Positions 52,676 to 61,529 are shown, counted from the first letter of the stretch. The stretch is 64,000 bases of DNA from Flavobacterium chungbukense (GCF_020805785.1 NZ_JAJGZV010000002.1:124001-188000); one strand, 5' to 3'. Notes: generated from the sequence alone by a model not told the origin. A program made the numbers and translations.

Positions 52676-53050
52676 CTATACCAGACCGAGCGGTGGATGA
52701 AAAGTAAGATTAGAAGCCTTGATAGGTTTCTTTTCGAATAAAATTGAAGAGTTTTCTTTTGATTCTATTAAAGAAATAACTGAAAATTTAACTTCAGGAG
52801 AATTTTGAACATAAACCAATTCTAGTTTTTCTTTCAGACTGTCTTGTTTTTTCTCATTATCAGCATACTTTTTTATGCTTTTTTGAAGTTCACATCGACC
52901 GTTACAAGAATTAAAAACTGATTTACGCTGCACACAAATAGTTTGTGCAATTTCTTTTTGATTTATTTTGAAGGAAGCATAAATGAACAAGCTGCCAAAA
53001 GATGGCGACAAGATTAAAATGGAAAGTACTATGATTAATAATCTTTTCAA
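52676..53050 (-). CDS. Small membrane-anchored C-x9-C-x3-C protein, copper cluster paralogue
   Basis: The 124-residue protein has an N-terminal hydrophobic helix, FKINQKEIAQTIC, and Cys39, Cys49 and Cys53 in NSCNGRCEL, the same spacing as in the 49109-49501 gene. The C-terminus is rich in Pro (FHPPLGLV). It lies first in the minus-strand copper cluster, and the similarity across both N-terminal halves indicates gene duplication. Confidence 0.65.
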   Translation of the reverse strand: MKRLLIIVLSILILSPSFGSLFIYASFKINQKEIAQTICVQRKSVFNSCNGRCELQKSIKKYADNEKKQDSLKEKLELVYVQNSPEVKFSVISLIESKENSSILFEKKPIKASNLTFHPPLGLV

Positions 53051-53073
53051 CTGCTTGAATTATGTTTCGGAGA

Positions 53074-53081
53074 CAAAAGTA
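53074..53081 (-). promoter_or_regulatory. Putative -7 box of the copper cluster
   Basis: The minus strand reads TACTTTTG about 24 bases before the ATG of the first cluster gene. A -33 partner is not clear. Confidence 0.45.
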
Positions 53082-53234
53082 CATACAATTTTGTATTTAT
53101 TTTAACTAAATGATTCTTTTTTATCTAATAAAAGATGTTTTTATCCTATTTGATAAATATTAAAACAATTCTCTCCTTATATTCATGAAATTAATTTTTA
53201 CGCCTATAAATAATATTTTATTTAACAAATTCTC

Positions 53235-53267
53235 TTGCATAATTTCAATTTTTAAAAAATAATTTTC
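53235..53267 (+). promoter_or_regulatory. Weak promoter candidate of the type III PKS operon
   Basis: TTG at 53235-53237, then 22 bases, then TAATTTTC at 53260-53267, near TTTG-N19-TAnnTTTG. It lies about 50 bases upstream of the first operon ATG. The last base of the -7 box is not the usual G. Confidence 0.3.
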
Positions 53268-53315
53268 GCCTAATTATATAAACAATATTCGATATTTTAT
53301 GACTAAATTGGTGGT

Positions 53316-54443
53316 ATGGAAAAAAATCCAGATGTACTTATTATAGGCGGCGGTCTTGCTGGTTTAGCAAGCGGTATTCATTTGTCTAGAGCTGGATTAA
53401 AAGTCATGCTTTTAGAAAAAAACAATTACCCCAAACACAAAGTTTGCGGTGAGTACATTTCCAACGAAATTTTGCCTTATCTAAAATGGCTTGGTGCGGA
53501 TGTTTCCGTTCTTGATCCTGCTCAAATCACCAATTTTGAATTTACAGCTCAAAACGGCAAAAGCGCCGAAACCAAACTTCCGTTAGGCGGATTTGGAATT
53601 AGCCGATATACTTTGGATCACTTTTTATTTGAAAATGCTATCAAAAATGGATGTATTATTATAAATGAAAATGCCACTGAGGTTTCTTTTGAAAATGATC
53701 TTTTTACAGTAAAAACTCCAGAACAAAGTTTTACAGCAAAAATAGTTTTGGGCGCTTATGGTAAACGTGCTAATATCGATCAGCAATTAGGGAGAAAATT
53801 TTTCGTTAAAAAATCACCTTGGTTGGCTGTAAAAGGACATTATCATGGCGATTTCGATCCTAATTTAGTAGCACTTCATAATTTTAATGGAGGTTATTGT
53901 GGTGTTTCAACTGTCGAAAACAACATTATAAACATTTGTTATCTGGCGGATTATGAAACCTTTAAAAATTATAAAAATATAGAAGAATATCAGAAAGAAG
54001 TTCTTTATAAAAATAAAAATTTGAAAGCAATTTTTGAAAACAGCACTCCCCTTTTTGATAAACCTTTAACTATAAGCCAAATTTCATTCGACAAAAAACT
54101 GCCCGTTGAAAATCATATTTTAATGATTGGAGATACAGCCGGACTTATTCACCCGATGTGCGGCAACGGAATGGCAATGGCAATTCACAGTGCAAAGATT
54201 GCATCAGAATTGATTACTGAATTTTATAATGGAAACATTGTTTCGCGCGATGCATTAGAAAAAAAATATACAGCAGATTGGAAAAAGCAATTTAGTAAAC
54301 GTCTTTTCTTCGGAAGAATTTTGGCCAAAGCTTTAACGCACAAAAAATTGACTTCTTTCATAACTACTATCGCAGCATCTTTTCCATCTTTACTTTCAAC
54401 AATCATTAAACAAACGCACGGCGATCCCGTGACCGTAAATTAA
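53316..54443 (+). CDS. FAD-dependent oxidoreductase (geranylgeranyl-reductase/halogenase-like) of the PKS operon
   Basis: The 375-residue flavoprotein has GGGLAG (11-16) for FAD, KVCGEYISNEIL near residue 45 as in FixC/geranylgeranyl reductase and flavin halogenase relatives, and GDTAGLIHPMCGNGMAMA in the late FAD motif. It would hydroxylate, reduce or dehydrogenate the polyketide. It is the first gene in the operon; the next gene starts directly after its stop. Confidence 0.85.
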   Translation: MEKNPDVLIIGGGLAGLASGIHLSRAGLKVMLLEKNNYPKHKVCGEYISNEILPYLKWLGADVSVLDPAQITNFEFTAQNGKSAETKLPLGGFGISRYTLDHFLFENAIKNGCIIINENATEVSFENDLFTVKTPEQSFTAKIVLGAYGKRANIDQQLGRKFFVKKSPWLAVKGHYHGDFDPNLVALHNFNGGYCGVSTVENNIINICYLADYETFKNYKNIEEYQKEVLYKNKNLKAIFENSTPLFDKPLTISQISFDKKLPVENHILMIGDTAGLIHPMCGNGMAMAIHSAKIASELITEFYNGNIVSRDALEKKYTADWKKQFSKRLFFGRILAKALTHKKLTSFITTIAASFPSLLSTIIKQTHGDPVTVN

Positions 54444-55157
54444 ATGGCATTAAACACGCAATATAGAACCGAAGAACCTGAAATAATGGATGATTTTTCG
54501 CTGGAAGGCGAAGAATTGATTCATGCGCTAGATAAAATTGCGGCAATTAACCGATTATTGGGCGGAAACAAACTCACATTACACGGCATAAAAGAGCTTT
54601 TAAAAAAAGCAGCTATTTCAAAAACCATTACAATTGCAGATATTGGATGCGGCAATGGCGATATGCTGAGAATGTTAGCGGAATACGGTGAAAAACAAGG
54701 AATCAAGTTCCAATTAATTGGTATTGACGCAAACGCCTTTACGATAAATTATGCCAAAGAACTTTCTCAAAACTTCAAGAATATTGATTATTTGTGTTTG
54801 GATATTTTTAGTGAAGAATTTCGTCATTTAAAATATGACATTGCATTGTGTACCTTGACCTTGCATCATTTTTCAAACGAAGAAATAGAAAATATGCTCG
54901 ATTTGCTCCATCAAAATGCAGCGGTCGGAATCGTGGTTAACGATCTTCATCGCAGTAAATTGGCTTATCGTCTTTTTGAAGGAGTTTGTTTTGTTTTCAA
55001 CCTCAATAAAATGTCTAAAAATGACGGTTTGGTTTCTATTTTACGAGGATTTAAAAAAAACGAATTGGTGCATTTTTCTAAAAAATTAAAATTAAATAAC
55101 TATTCCATCAACTGGAAATGGGCTTTTCGCTACCAGTGGATAATTTCTAAAATATGA
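54444..55157 (+). CDS. Class I SAM-dependent methyltransferase of the PKS operon
   Basis: The 237-residue enzyme has the SAM-binding motif IADIGCGNGDML (64-75), LIGIDAN for the acidic loop and CTLTLHHF after strand 4. It probably O- or C-methylates the polyketide. Its ATG directly follows the oxidoreductase stop and its own stop overlaps the PKS start by ATGA. Confidence 0.88.
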   Translation: MALNTQYRTEEPEIMDDFSLEGEELIHALDKIAAINRLLGGNKLTLHGIKELLKKAAISKTITIADIGCGNGDMLRMLAEYGEKQGIKFQLIGIDANAFTINYAKELSQNFKNIDYLCLDIFSEEFRHLKYDIALCTLTLHHFSNEEIENMLDLLHQNAAVGIVVNDLHRSKLAYRLFEGVCFVFNLNKMSKNDGLVSILRGFKKNELVHFSKKLKLNNYSINWKWAFRYQWIISKI

Positions 55158-56206
55158 GTGTAAAGATAATAACCGCTGTCAAACAGCTTCCGCAATATTC
55201 ACGTACCACAGAAGATATTCTACCACTTGTAGATGTTTGGCTGGAAGGACAAGAAGAACGTTTTATCAAAAAAGTAAAGAAGATTTTTGAAGGTGCATCG
55301 GTAGACAAAAGATATTCGATTATGGAACCGTCCGAAGTTTTTACCGCCACTTCTTTTGAAGAAAAAAATGATATTTACAGCAGAGAAATGATCGTTTTAG
55401 GACATCAGGTTTTAGAAAAAGCACTTGAAAAGGCCAATTGGGATCCGCAGAGTTTAGATTATATTATCACGGTAAGCTGTACCGGAATTATGATTCCGTC
55501 TCTAGATGCGTATCTGATCAATAAAATGAAATTGCGTCAAGATATTGTGCGACTTCCCGTTACCGAAATGGGTTGTGCAGCAGGTATTTCTGGAATTATT
55601 TATGCAAAAAACTTCTTGAAATCCAATCCTGGGAAACGTGCGGCGGTAATTGCCGTCGAATCGCCGACAGCTACTTTTCAGCTCGATGATTTTTCTATGC
55701 CAAATATTGTGAGTGCGGCCATTTTTGGAGACGGCGCCGCTTGCTGTTTATTGTCTTCGGATGAAAATGATGAAGGCCCAGAAATTATAGACGAACAAAT
55801 GTATCATTTTTATGATGCCGAACATATGATGGGCTTTAAACTCACGAATGGCGGACTGCAAATGGTTTTGGATATTGAAGTTCCAGATACGATTGCATCT
55901 CATTTTGGCGACATTATTCATCCCTTTTTAAAACAGAATAATCTTGAAATTAAAGATGTTGACCACATGATTTTTCATCCTGGAGGAAAAAAAATTGTAA
56001 ATACGGTCGAAGAACTTTTTTCAGGTTTGAATAAAAATATAGATGATACTAAAGAAATTCTAAAACAATATGGAAATATGTCTAGCGCGACGGTTTTGTA
56101 TGTTTTAGAAAGCATTATGGACAGAAAACCTCAAAAAGGAGAAAAAGGCTTAATGCTGAGTTTTGGCCCTGGATTTTCTGCGCAACGCGTTTTATTACAA
56201 TGGTAA
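55154..56206 (+). CDS. Type III polyketide synthase (chalcone/stilbene synthase family)
   Basis: The 350-residue enzyme has the family's catalytic triad: Cys141 in EMGCAAG, His275 in IFHPGGKK and Asn308 in YGNMSSA. The terminal GFSAQRVLLQW region covers the GFGPG-type loop (FGPGFSA). It condenses a starter acyl group with malonyl units and cyclises the product, as in alkylresorcinol, pyrone or phloroglucinol makers. Because an ACP, dehydratase and ketosynthase follow, its starter is probably built on the ACP by the neighbouring genes. Confidence 0.93.
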   Translation: MSVKIITAVKQLPQYSRTTEDILPLVDVWLEGQEERFIKKVKKIFEGASVDKRYSIMEPSEVFTATSFEEKNDIYSREMIVLGHQVLEKALEKANWDPQSLDYIITVSCTGIMIPSLDAYLINKMKLRQDIVRLPVTEMGCAAGISGIIYAKNFLKSNPGKRAAVIAVESPTATFQLDDFSMPNIVSAAIFGDGAACCLLSSDENDEGPEIIDEQMYHFYDAEHMMGFKLTNGGLQMVLDIEVPDTIASHFGDIIHPFLKQNNLEIKDVDHMIFHPGGKKIVNTVEELFSGLNKNIDDTKEILKQYGNMSSATVLYVLESIMDRKPQKGEKGLMLSFGPGFSAQRVLLQW

Positions 56207-56216
56207 TTTTAAAATT

Positions 56217-56654
56217 ATGGAATTAAACGATATTATAAAACAGCTTCCGTACAGCGAACCTTTTTTGTTTGTAGATGAATTACTGTCCGCTGACGAAAAC
56301 GGTGTTACAGGAGCCTATACTTTTAAAGAAAATCTTGATTTTTATAAAGGTCATTTTAAAAATAATCCAGTTACGCCCGGCGTTATTTTAACAGAAACAA
56401 TGGCGCAAATCGGTATGGTTTGTTTGGGTATTTTTTTATTGAATAATGACTTGCAAAGCGACACTGTAATTGCTTTCACTTCAGCCGAAATGGAGTTTTT
56501 AAAACCTGTTTATCCGAATGAAAAAGTAACGGTAACTTCAGAGAAAATGTTTTTCCGTTTTGGAAAACTAAAATGTAGTGCAGTAATGAAAAATGAAGCG
56601 GGACAAGAAGTTTGCAGAGGAATTTTGGCAGGAATGATAACGAAAAGATTATGA
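56217..56654 (+). CDS. 3-hydroxyacyl-ACP dehydratase, FabZ/FabA-like hot-dog enzyme
   Basis: From ATG 56217 (MELNDIIKQLPYSEPFLFVD) the 145-residue protein has catalytic His46 in KGHFKNNPVTPG and Glu60 in ILTETMAQIG, the FabZ pair. It removes water from 3-hydroxyacyl groups on the ACP. An earlier in-frame ATG at 56163 lies within the PKS gene and is not used. Its stop overlaps the ketosynthase start. Confidence 0.85.
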   Translation: MELNDIIKQLPYSEPFLFVDELLSADENGVTGAYTFKENLDFYKGHFKNNPVTPGVILTETMAQIGMVCLGIFLLNNDLQSDTVIAFTSAEMEFLKPVYPNEKVTVTSEKMFFRFGKLKCSAVMKNEAGQEVCRGILAGMITKRL

Positions 56655-57919
56655 AAAAACGAGTCGTAATAACTGGTTTGGGTATTGCTGCACCAAACGG
56701 TGTCGGAATTCCTGAATTTACAAATGCCATTAAAAACGGTATTTCAGGAATTCGCCATGATGCGCAGTTAGCCGAATTGCAGTTTTCTTGCCAGATTGCG
56801 GGTCAGCCACAGATTTCTGAAGAACTTAAATCACAGTATTTCACTGAACTCGAACTCCGCGGATTCAACAGCACAGGAATTCTTTACGGCGTAATTGCCG
56901 GTTTGGAAGCTTGGAAAAATGCTGGTTTGCCTATAAATGAAACTCCCGATTGGGACAGCGGAACGATCTTCGGATCTGGAACTTCTGGAATCGAAAAGTT
57001 TCGAGAAAGCATTTATAAAATCGATGATTTACAAACACGAAGATTAGGAAGTACTGTCGTCGCTCAAACCATGAATAGTGGTGTCAGCGCTTATTTAGGC
57101 GGGAAAATTGGACTCGGAAATCAGGTTACTACAAATTCATCTGCCTGTACAACAGGAACTGAAGCTATTTTAATGGCGTACGATCGCATACAATCTGGAC
57201 AAGCAAAACGAATTTTGGCAGGAAGCACTTCAGACAGCGGTCCGTATATCTGGGCGGGATTTGATGCGCTTCGCGTTTGCTCTTCTAAATACAATAAAAA
57301 TCCAGAAGAAGGTTCAAGACCTATGAGCAATTCTGCTTGCGGATTTGTGCCAGGAAGTGGCGCAGGAGCTTTAGTTATAGAAGATTTAGAAAGTGCTTTA
57401 GAACGCAATGCTGTAATCTACGCCGAAATTTTAGGAGGAAATGTCAATTCGGGTGGACAACGCGACGGCGGAAGCATGACGGCTCCAAATAGTATTGCCG
57501 TGCAAAAATGTATAAAAGATGCTGTTTTGAATGCGAATGTGGATCCTAACGAAATTGATGCTATCAACGGTCATCTTACCGCAACCACAAAAGACAGTCT
57601 GGAGATTGAAAATTGGACGAAAGCTTTAGAACGAAATGGCGCTGACTTTCCATACATTAATTCTTTAAAAAGCTTAACTGGACATTGTTTAAGCGCCTCA
57701 GGAAGCATTGAAAGCGTAGCTTCTGTTTTACAGCTTCACGAAGGTTTTTTATTCGGAAATCTAAATTCTTCTGATCTTCATCCAGAAATTTCGGCCCTTA
57801 TTGATTCATCAAAAGTGCCTCAAAGAACAATAAATATCAATCCAAAAATAATTGCAAAAGCCAGTTTTGGTTTTGGCGATGTAAATGCCTGTATACTATT
57901 TAAAAAATTCGAAAAATAA
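56651..57919 (+). CDS. Beta-ketoacyl-ACP synthase (KAS II-type) of the PKS operon
   Basis: The 422-residue condensing enzyme has Cys166 in NSSACTTGTEA, His308 in INGHLTATT and His345 in LTGHCLSASGS, the Cys-His-His triad, with Lys340 in NSLKSLTGHC. It elongates acyl chains on the ACP. The start ATG 56651 overlaps the dehydratase stop by ATGA. The usual AHGT motif is GHLT here, as seen in specialised KAS relatives of Bacteroidetes. Confidence 0.88.
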   Translation: MKKRVVITGLGIAAPNGVGIPEFTNAIKNGISGIRHDAQLAELQFSCQIAGQPQISEELKSQYFTELELRGFNSTGILYGVIAGLEAWKNAGLPINETPDWDSGTIFGSGTSGIEKFRESIYKIDDLQTRRLGSTVVAQTMNSGVSAYLGGKIGLGNQVTTNSSACTTGTEAILMAYDRIQSGQAKRILAGSTSDSGPYIWAGFDALRVCSSKYNKNPEEGSRPMSNSACGFVPGSGAGALVIEDLESALERNAVIYAEILGGNVNSGGQRDGGSMTAPNSIAVQKCIKDAVLNANVDPNEIDAINGHLTATTKDSLEIENWTKALERNGADFPYINSLKSLTGHCLSASGSIESVASVLQLHEGFLFGNLNSSDLHPEISALIDSSKVPQRTININPKIIAKASFGFGDVNACILFKKFEK

Positions 57920-57920
57920 A

Positions 57921-58175
57921 ATGAACAGAACAGAAATTACCGAAAAACTAAAAGAGATTATAAAACCGTATGCAGCTAATACAGAGGCACACAAAAATCT
58001 AACCGAAGAAACCGATTTCATCAAAGATTTAAATATCAATTCGGCTAATCTTGTTGATATTGTATTGGATATTGAAGAAAAATTTGATGTTGTAATCGAC
58101 AACGCCGACATGGAAAGAATGCTCGATGTGAAAACAGCTATTGAAATTATCGAAACCAAACTTGCAGCAAAATGA
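57921..58175 (+). CDS. Dedicated acyl carrier protein
   Basis: From ATG 57921 the 84-residue acidic protein has the ACP helix bundle and the phosphopantetheine Ser41 in NINSANLVDIV. The usual Asp-Ser-Leu is Asn-Ser-Ala, a change that may give specificity for the adjacent transferase. It begins one base after the ketosynthase stop and overlaps the next gene by ATGA. Confidence 0.85.
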   Translation: MNRTEITEKLKEIIKPYAANTEAHKNLTEETDFIKDLNINSANLVDIVLDIEEKFDVVIDNADMERMLDVKTAIEIIETKLAAK

Positions 58176-58666
58176 TAGGCAACGATATTGTAGATCTTGC
58201 GCAATCTCGGCTAGAAAGCAGATGGTCGCGCAAAGGTTTAATTGAAAAGCTTTTTACTCCACCAGAACAACAGCTTATAAAAAATTACCATGATCCCGAA
58301 ATTATGGTATGGTTGCTTTGGAGCATGAAAGAAGCGGCCTATAAAATCTACTATAGACAAACTAAAATAAGAGAATTTAGTCCTCAAAAATTAAACTGCA
58401 ATTTGATTTCTATAAAGGATATTGAAGCATTTGGCGAAGTTTCCTGTCTTGAAAATAAGTATTACACTCAAAGTATAATTTCACCAGAAAGCATTCATAC
58501 CGTTGCTGTAAATGATTTAAAAGAAATCAATAATGTTATTGAAGTCGAAAAAAAGGGAATTATAAAAGACGAATTCGGTATTCCGTATTTAAAAAGTTCT
58601 TCTCTATTGAAAGACATTTCAATCAGTCATCACGGACGTTTTGAGAAAGTGGTAACGTATAAATAA
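58172..58666 (+). CDS. 4'-phosphopantetheinyl transferase (AcpS/Sfp superfamily)
   Basis: The 164-residue enzyme has GNDIVDL (Asp5, Asp8) and LLWSMKEAAYK (Trp50, Glu54, Lys58), the magnesium and CoA-binding motifs. It loads the phosphopantetheine arm onto the neighbouring ACP. It is last in the operon, followed by a 14-bp stem-loop. Confidence 0.85.
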   Translation: MIGNDIVDLAQSRLESRWSRKGLIEKLFTPPEQQLIKNYHDPEIMVWLLWSMKEAAYKIYYRQTKIREFSPQKLNCNLISIKDIEAFGEVSCLENKYYTQSIISPESIHTVAVNDLKEINNVIEVEKKGIIKDEFGIPYLKSSSLLKDISISHHGRFEKVVTYK

Positions 58667-58695
58667 TTCGATAAAGCTACATTTATCGAATTATT
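58662..58695 (+). terminator. Stem-loop at the end of the PKS operon
   Basis: AATAATTCGATAAA and TTTATCGAATTATT form a perfect 14-bp stem overlapping the final stop codon. It has no T-tract, so termination efficiency is uncertain. Confidence 0.6.
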
Positions 58696-58812
58696 CAAAT
58701 TAAAGACTGTCCAGTTCGAATTTCAATTTGTCCGGATCACTAAGATTTTGATGTGGTATTTAACGCTTAAAACGCAGATTTGTACCGTTAAATAACTTTA
58801 AAAATCAAAATC

Positions 58813-59208
58813 ATGAACTCAAAAACAACAAAAATTATCTATTGGACAGGAACAGTTCTAACTTCTTTATGGTTTGGCGCAAGCGGTTTCTTCGAATTAA
58901 CCAAAAATCCATTGGTTTGGGGAATTACTCAGCAATTAGGTTATCCAGCACATTTCATTTACATTCTTGGTGTTTTTAAATTGTCTGGTGTTATTACACT
59001 TTTAATTCCAAACAAATTATTACGATTGAAAGAATGGGTTTTCGCAGGCGTTTTTTTCGACATCATTTTTGCCTTCTTTTCTAAACTTGCCGTACTCGGA
59101 TTTCCAGCAACTGTAGACGCTATTATTGCATTTATAATGGTGAGTGTGACGTATTTTACTTTCAGAAAATTATATACGGCTACTTACACTTCTACTTCTT
59201 TAAATTAA
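58813..59208 (+). CDS. DoxX-like four-helix membrane protein
   Basis: The 131-residue protein has four hydrophobic helices and the DoxX-type segments TVLTSLWFGASGFFELTK and LGYPAHFIYILGVFKLSGV. DoxX-like proteins occur in redox and stress operons; the function is unknown. It is monocistronic with its own terminator. Confidence 0.82.
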   Translation: MNSKTTKIIYWTGTVLTSLWFGASGFFELTKNPLVWGITQQLGYPAHFIYILGVFKLSGVITLLIPNKLLRLKEWVFAGVFFDIIFAFFSKLAVLGFPATVDAIIAFIMVSVTYFTFRKLYTATYTSTSLN

Positions 59209-59229
59209 AACAAATTATTATTAAAATGT

Positions 59230-59260
59230 AAAATGCCTAATATTTGATATTAGGCATTTT
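59230..59260 (+). terminator. Terminator of the DoxX-like gene
   Basis: AAAATGCCTAATAT/ATATTAGGCATTTT forms a perfect 14-bp stem with a 3-base loop, 22 bases after the stop. Confidence 0.8.
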
Positions 59261-59301
59261 ACAATCTATTATTTCAATTAATAATTCAACAATCAATCAT
59301 T

Positions 59302-59382
59302 ATGAAAAAGATTATTTTAATTCTCTGTTTTATACTTTCGGCTTTGTTTTTTATCAGCTGTTTTATGTTTCCAGGATTATAA
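59302..59382 (+). CDS. Possible tiny lipoprotein (26 aa)
   Basis: The ORF reads MKKIILILCFILSALFFISC followed by FMFPGL and TAA. This is a signal peptide with a lipobox-like ISC and only six residues after the Cys, reminiscent of entericidin-size lipoproteins. It lies between a terminator and the LytTR gene. Confidence 0.4.
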   Translation: MKKIILILCFILSALFFISCFMFPGL

Positions 59383-59424
59383 AAATTAGCCAATTAAATC
59401 ATCATTTTAAGATGCTTTAATTGG

Positions 59425-60192
59425 TTATCTATTTTCTAGCCAACTTAAAAATGCGGTTGCTTTTTCTTTTCCAACCAATATTTTTTCTTCTGTCGGAACG
59501 GTTAATTTCACGATTATTTTACGCGAGAAATAATGTTCTGCTTCACGTATTGCTGCAAAATTCACCAAATACTGTCGGTTCATTCTAAAAAACTGAATTG
59601 GCGATAAAAGCTTATGAATTTCGTCTAATGACTGCGTTAACGGATATTCGTTTTTATCTAAAGTCATAATCGTCGGCGTTTCATTTTTGATGTAAAAAAA
59701 CGCAATATTCTCCGTTAAAACCGTTTGGTATTTATTGTTTTTAAAAACCAAAAAACTGCTTTTCCCTTTGTTTTCGCCAGTTCTAGTCAATAAATATTCG
59801 AAATCAGGCATTGCTTTTTTATTTCTTTGAAAGAAGCTTTTCAGTTCACCTGCCTTCTTTAAAGCCTGCGAAATACTTTCTCTTGAAAAAGGCTTCAAAA
59901 CATAATCGATTCCGTTTGACTTGAACGCTTCAATCGCATAATCATCAAAAGCGGTACAAAAAATAACAGGAGACAAAACCTCAACATGCTTAAAAATCTC
60001 AAAACACTGACCGTCTGCTAATTGAATATCCATAAAAATCAAATCAGGCTGATCGTTTTCTAAAAGATACTCAACCGCACCGTCAATACTTTGCATATAA
60101 GACAAAATCTGAACATCAGGCCTGATGCTCAGAATAAGCTGACCAAGGGCTTTGGCCGTTTTTACTTCATCTTCAATTACTATGATAGTCAT
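59425..60192 (-). CDS. LytTR-family response regulator
   Basis: The 255-residue protein has a receiver domain with Asp55 (LIFMDIQLADG) and a LytTR DNA-binding domain (FRMNRQYLVNFAAIREAEHYF). It is the partner of the LytS-type kinase that overlaps it by 20 bases. LytTR regulators bind direct repeats near promoters; targets are not visible here. Confidence 0.92.
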   Translation of the reverse strand: MTIIVIEDEVKTAKALGQLILSIRPDVQILSYMQSIDGAVEYLLENDQPDLIFMDIQLADGQCFEIFKHVEVLSPVIFCTAFDDYAIEAFKSNGIDYVLKPFSRESISQALKKAGELKSFFQRNKKAMPDFEYLLTRTGENKGKSSFLVFKNNKYQTVLTENIAFFYIKNETPTIMTLDKNEYPLTQSLDEIHKLLSPIQFFRMNRQYLVNFAAIREAEHYFSRKIIVKLTVPTEEKILVGKEKATAFLSWLENR

Positions 60193-61189
60193 AATTCAGT
60201 GGTATTTTTACTTTAAACGTGCTTTCGTTTTTATCAATTTCAATTTCTTTATGAATGAGGTGCATAAAACGCTGGTTGATATTATCCAGACCAACTCCTG
60301 TAGAAACAGCACCTCTTTTTAACTGAATTTTATTTTCAACTACTAAAAACTCATTTTCAGTATAAAGCTTTATTTTTAGCGGTTTATCTAAAGAAACAAC
60401 ATTATGTTTGATGCAGTTTTCAATCAATAATTGCAAGGTAAAAGGCGGAATTGCAGAATAGTATTGTTTTGTATCGATTTCGTTTTCTAAAACAAATCCG
60501 TCTTCAAAACGAGCTTTCAGCAAATAAACATACGAATCTAAAATCTGAAGTTCTTCGCTTAGCGGAATCAAATCCATTTTTCGACTTTCTAACGTAAACC
60601 GATAAAAATCAGACAATTTCAATATAAAATCAGAACTCTGCGGATCTTGAATATCGACCATCGATTTCAGCGTATTCAAACTATTAAACAAAAAATGCGG
60701 ATTAACCTGTTGTTTCAATAATTCGTACTGAGCACCCAGATTTACAGCTTTTGTACGCTCTAATTCTACTCCCATTTGCTGTGTTTGGTAATTCTGAAAA
60801 AGCAGATGCAGAAACATGTACACAATCAAGTTGATTAAGATTCCACGTAACTCAAACATAATTGGCGCGTCCATTTTTGCCACTTGAAACAATTCCTGAT
60901 GCGCGATTACTAGCGCGACCATAATTGCAATTCCAGCAAATACACTTAACAGCAATCGCATATTAAAAAGACTTCTGCCAGTTCGCTGATTGGAAAATCT
61001 CGGAAGACTATAAATATTGTAATACCATATAAAAATGGAAAACAAAAGCGTAATCGAAGAATTGATTATAATGTCATGAAGCGTTGAAACGGCATCAAAC
61101 AATTTCGGAATTGAAGCAAGAATGGCGAGTGCTATAGAACTTCCCCAAATGACTTTTTGAGAAACCTGAAAGCGTTTAACTTTTTCCAT
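60173..61189 (-). CDS. LytS-type sensor histidine kinase
   Basis: The 338-residue membrane kinase has four helices (about 15-130), then the His_kinase domain with phospho-acceptor His165 in QQVNPHFLFNSLNTLKS. LLIENCIKHN and the late GVGLDNINQR supply the ATP site. It feeds the overlapping LytTR regulator. The upstream gap to the DUF1223 gene (61190-61529) contains an AT-rich region with a weak hairpin near 61471-61500 and no gene. Confidence 0.9.
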   Translation of the reverse strand: MEKVKRFQVSQKVIWGSSIALAILASIPKLFDAVSTLHDIIINSSITLLFSIFIWYYNIYSLPRFSNQRTGRSLFNMRLLLSVFAGIAIMVALVIAHQELFQVAKMDAPIMFELRGILINLIVYMFLHLLFQNYQTQQMGVELERTKAVNLGAQYELLKQQVNPHFLFNSLNTLKSMVDIQDPQSSDFILKLSDFYRFTLESRKMDLIPLSEELQILDSYVYLLKARFEDGFVLENEIDTKQYYSAIPPFTLQLLIENCIKHNVVSLDKPLKIKLYTENEFLVVENKIQLKRGAVSTGVGLDNINQRFMHLIHKEIEIDKNESTFKVKIPLNYDYHSN

Positions 61190-61529
61190 AATTAAGGTTT
61201 ATTTTTTTGATCTTGCTCTGCCAAAGATAGAACATTTTGAAAGGAACTTTGTTGCTATTACAAGATTATTACTTTTTAAAAAGTAACCATTTTAAACGTA
61301 ATTAATTACTTTATATAATTATTTAAAAAAAACTGATTTTTAAACATATAACAAACATAAAAAACAGCATACTGACATTTCGTCACTATTTAAAAAAGCA
61401 CTTTTAGAAGCTGATTTTCAATAAAAATCTCATCTTTTTCAGTAATCAAAATGGTACAAATAGCAAACACAAAAGAGCCTCGATTAAGAGACTTTTTTGC
61501 GATGTTTTGAAATTGATTTTAGTTCATTT

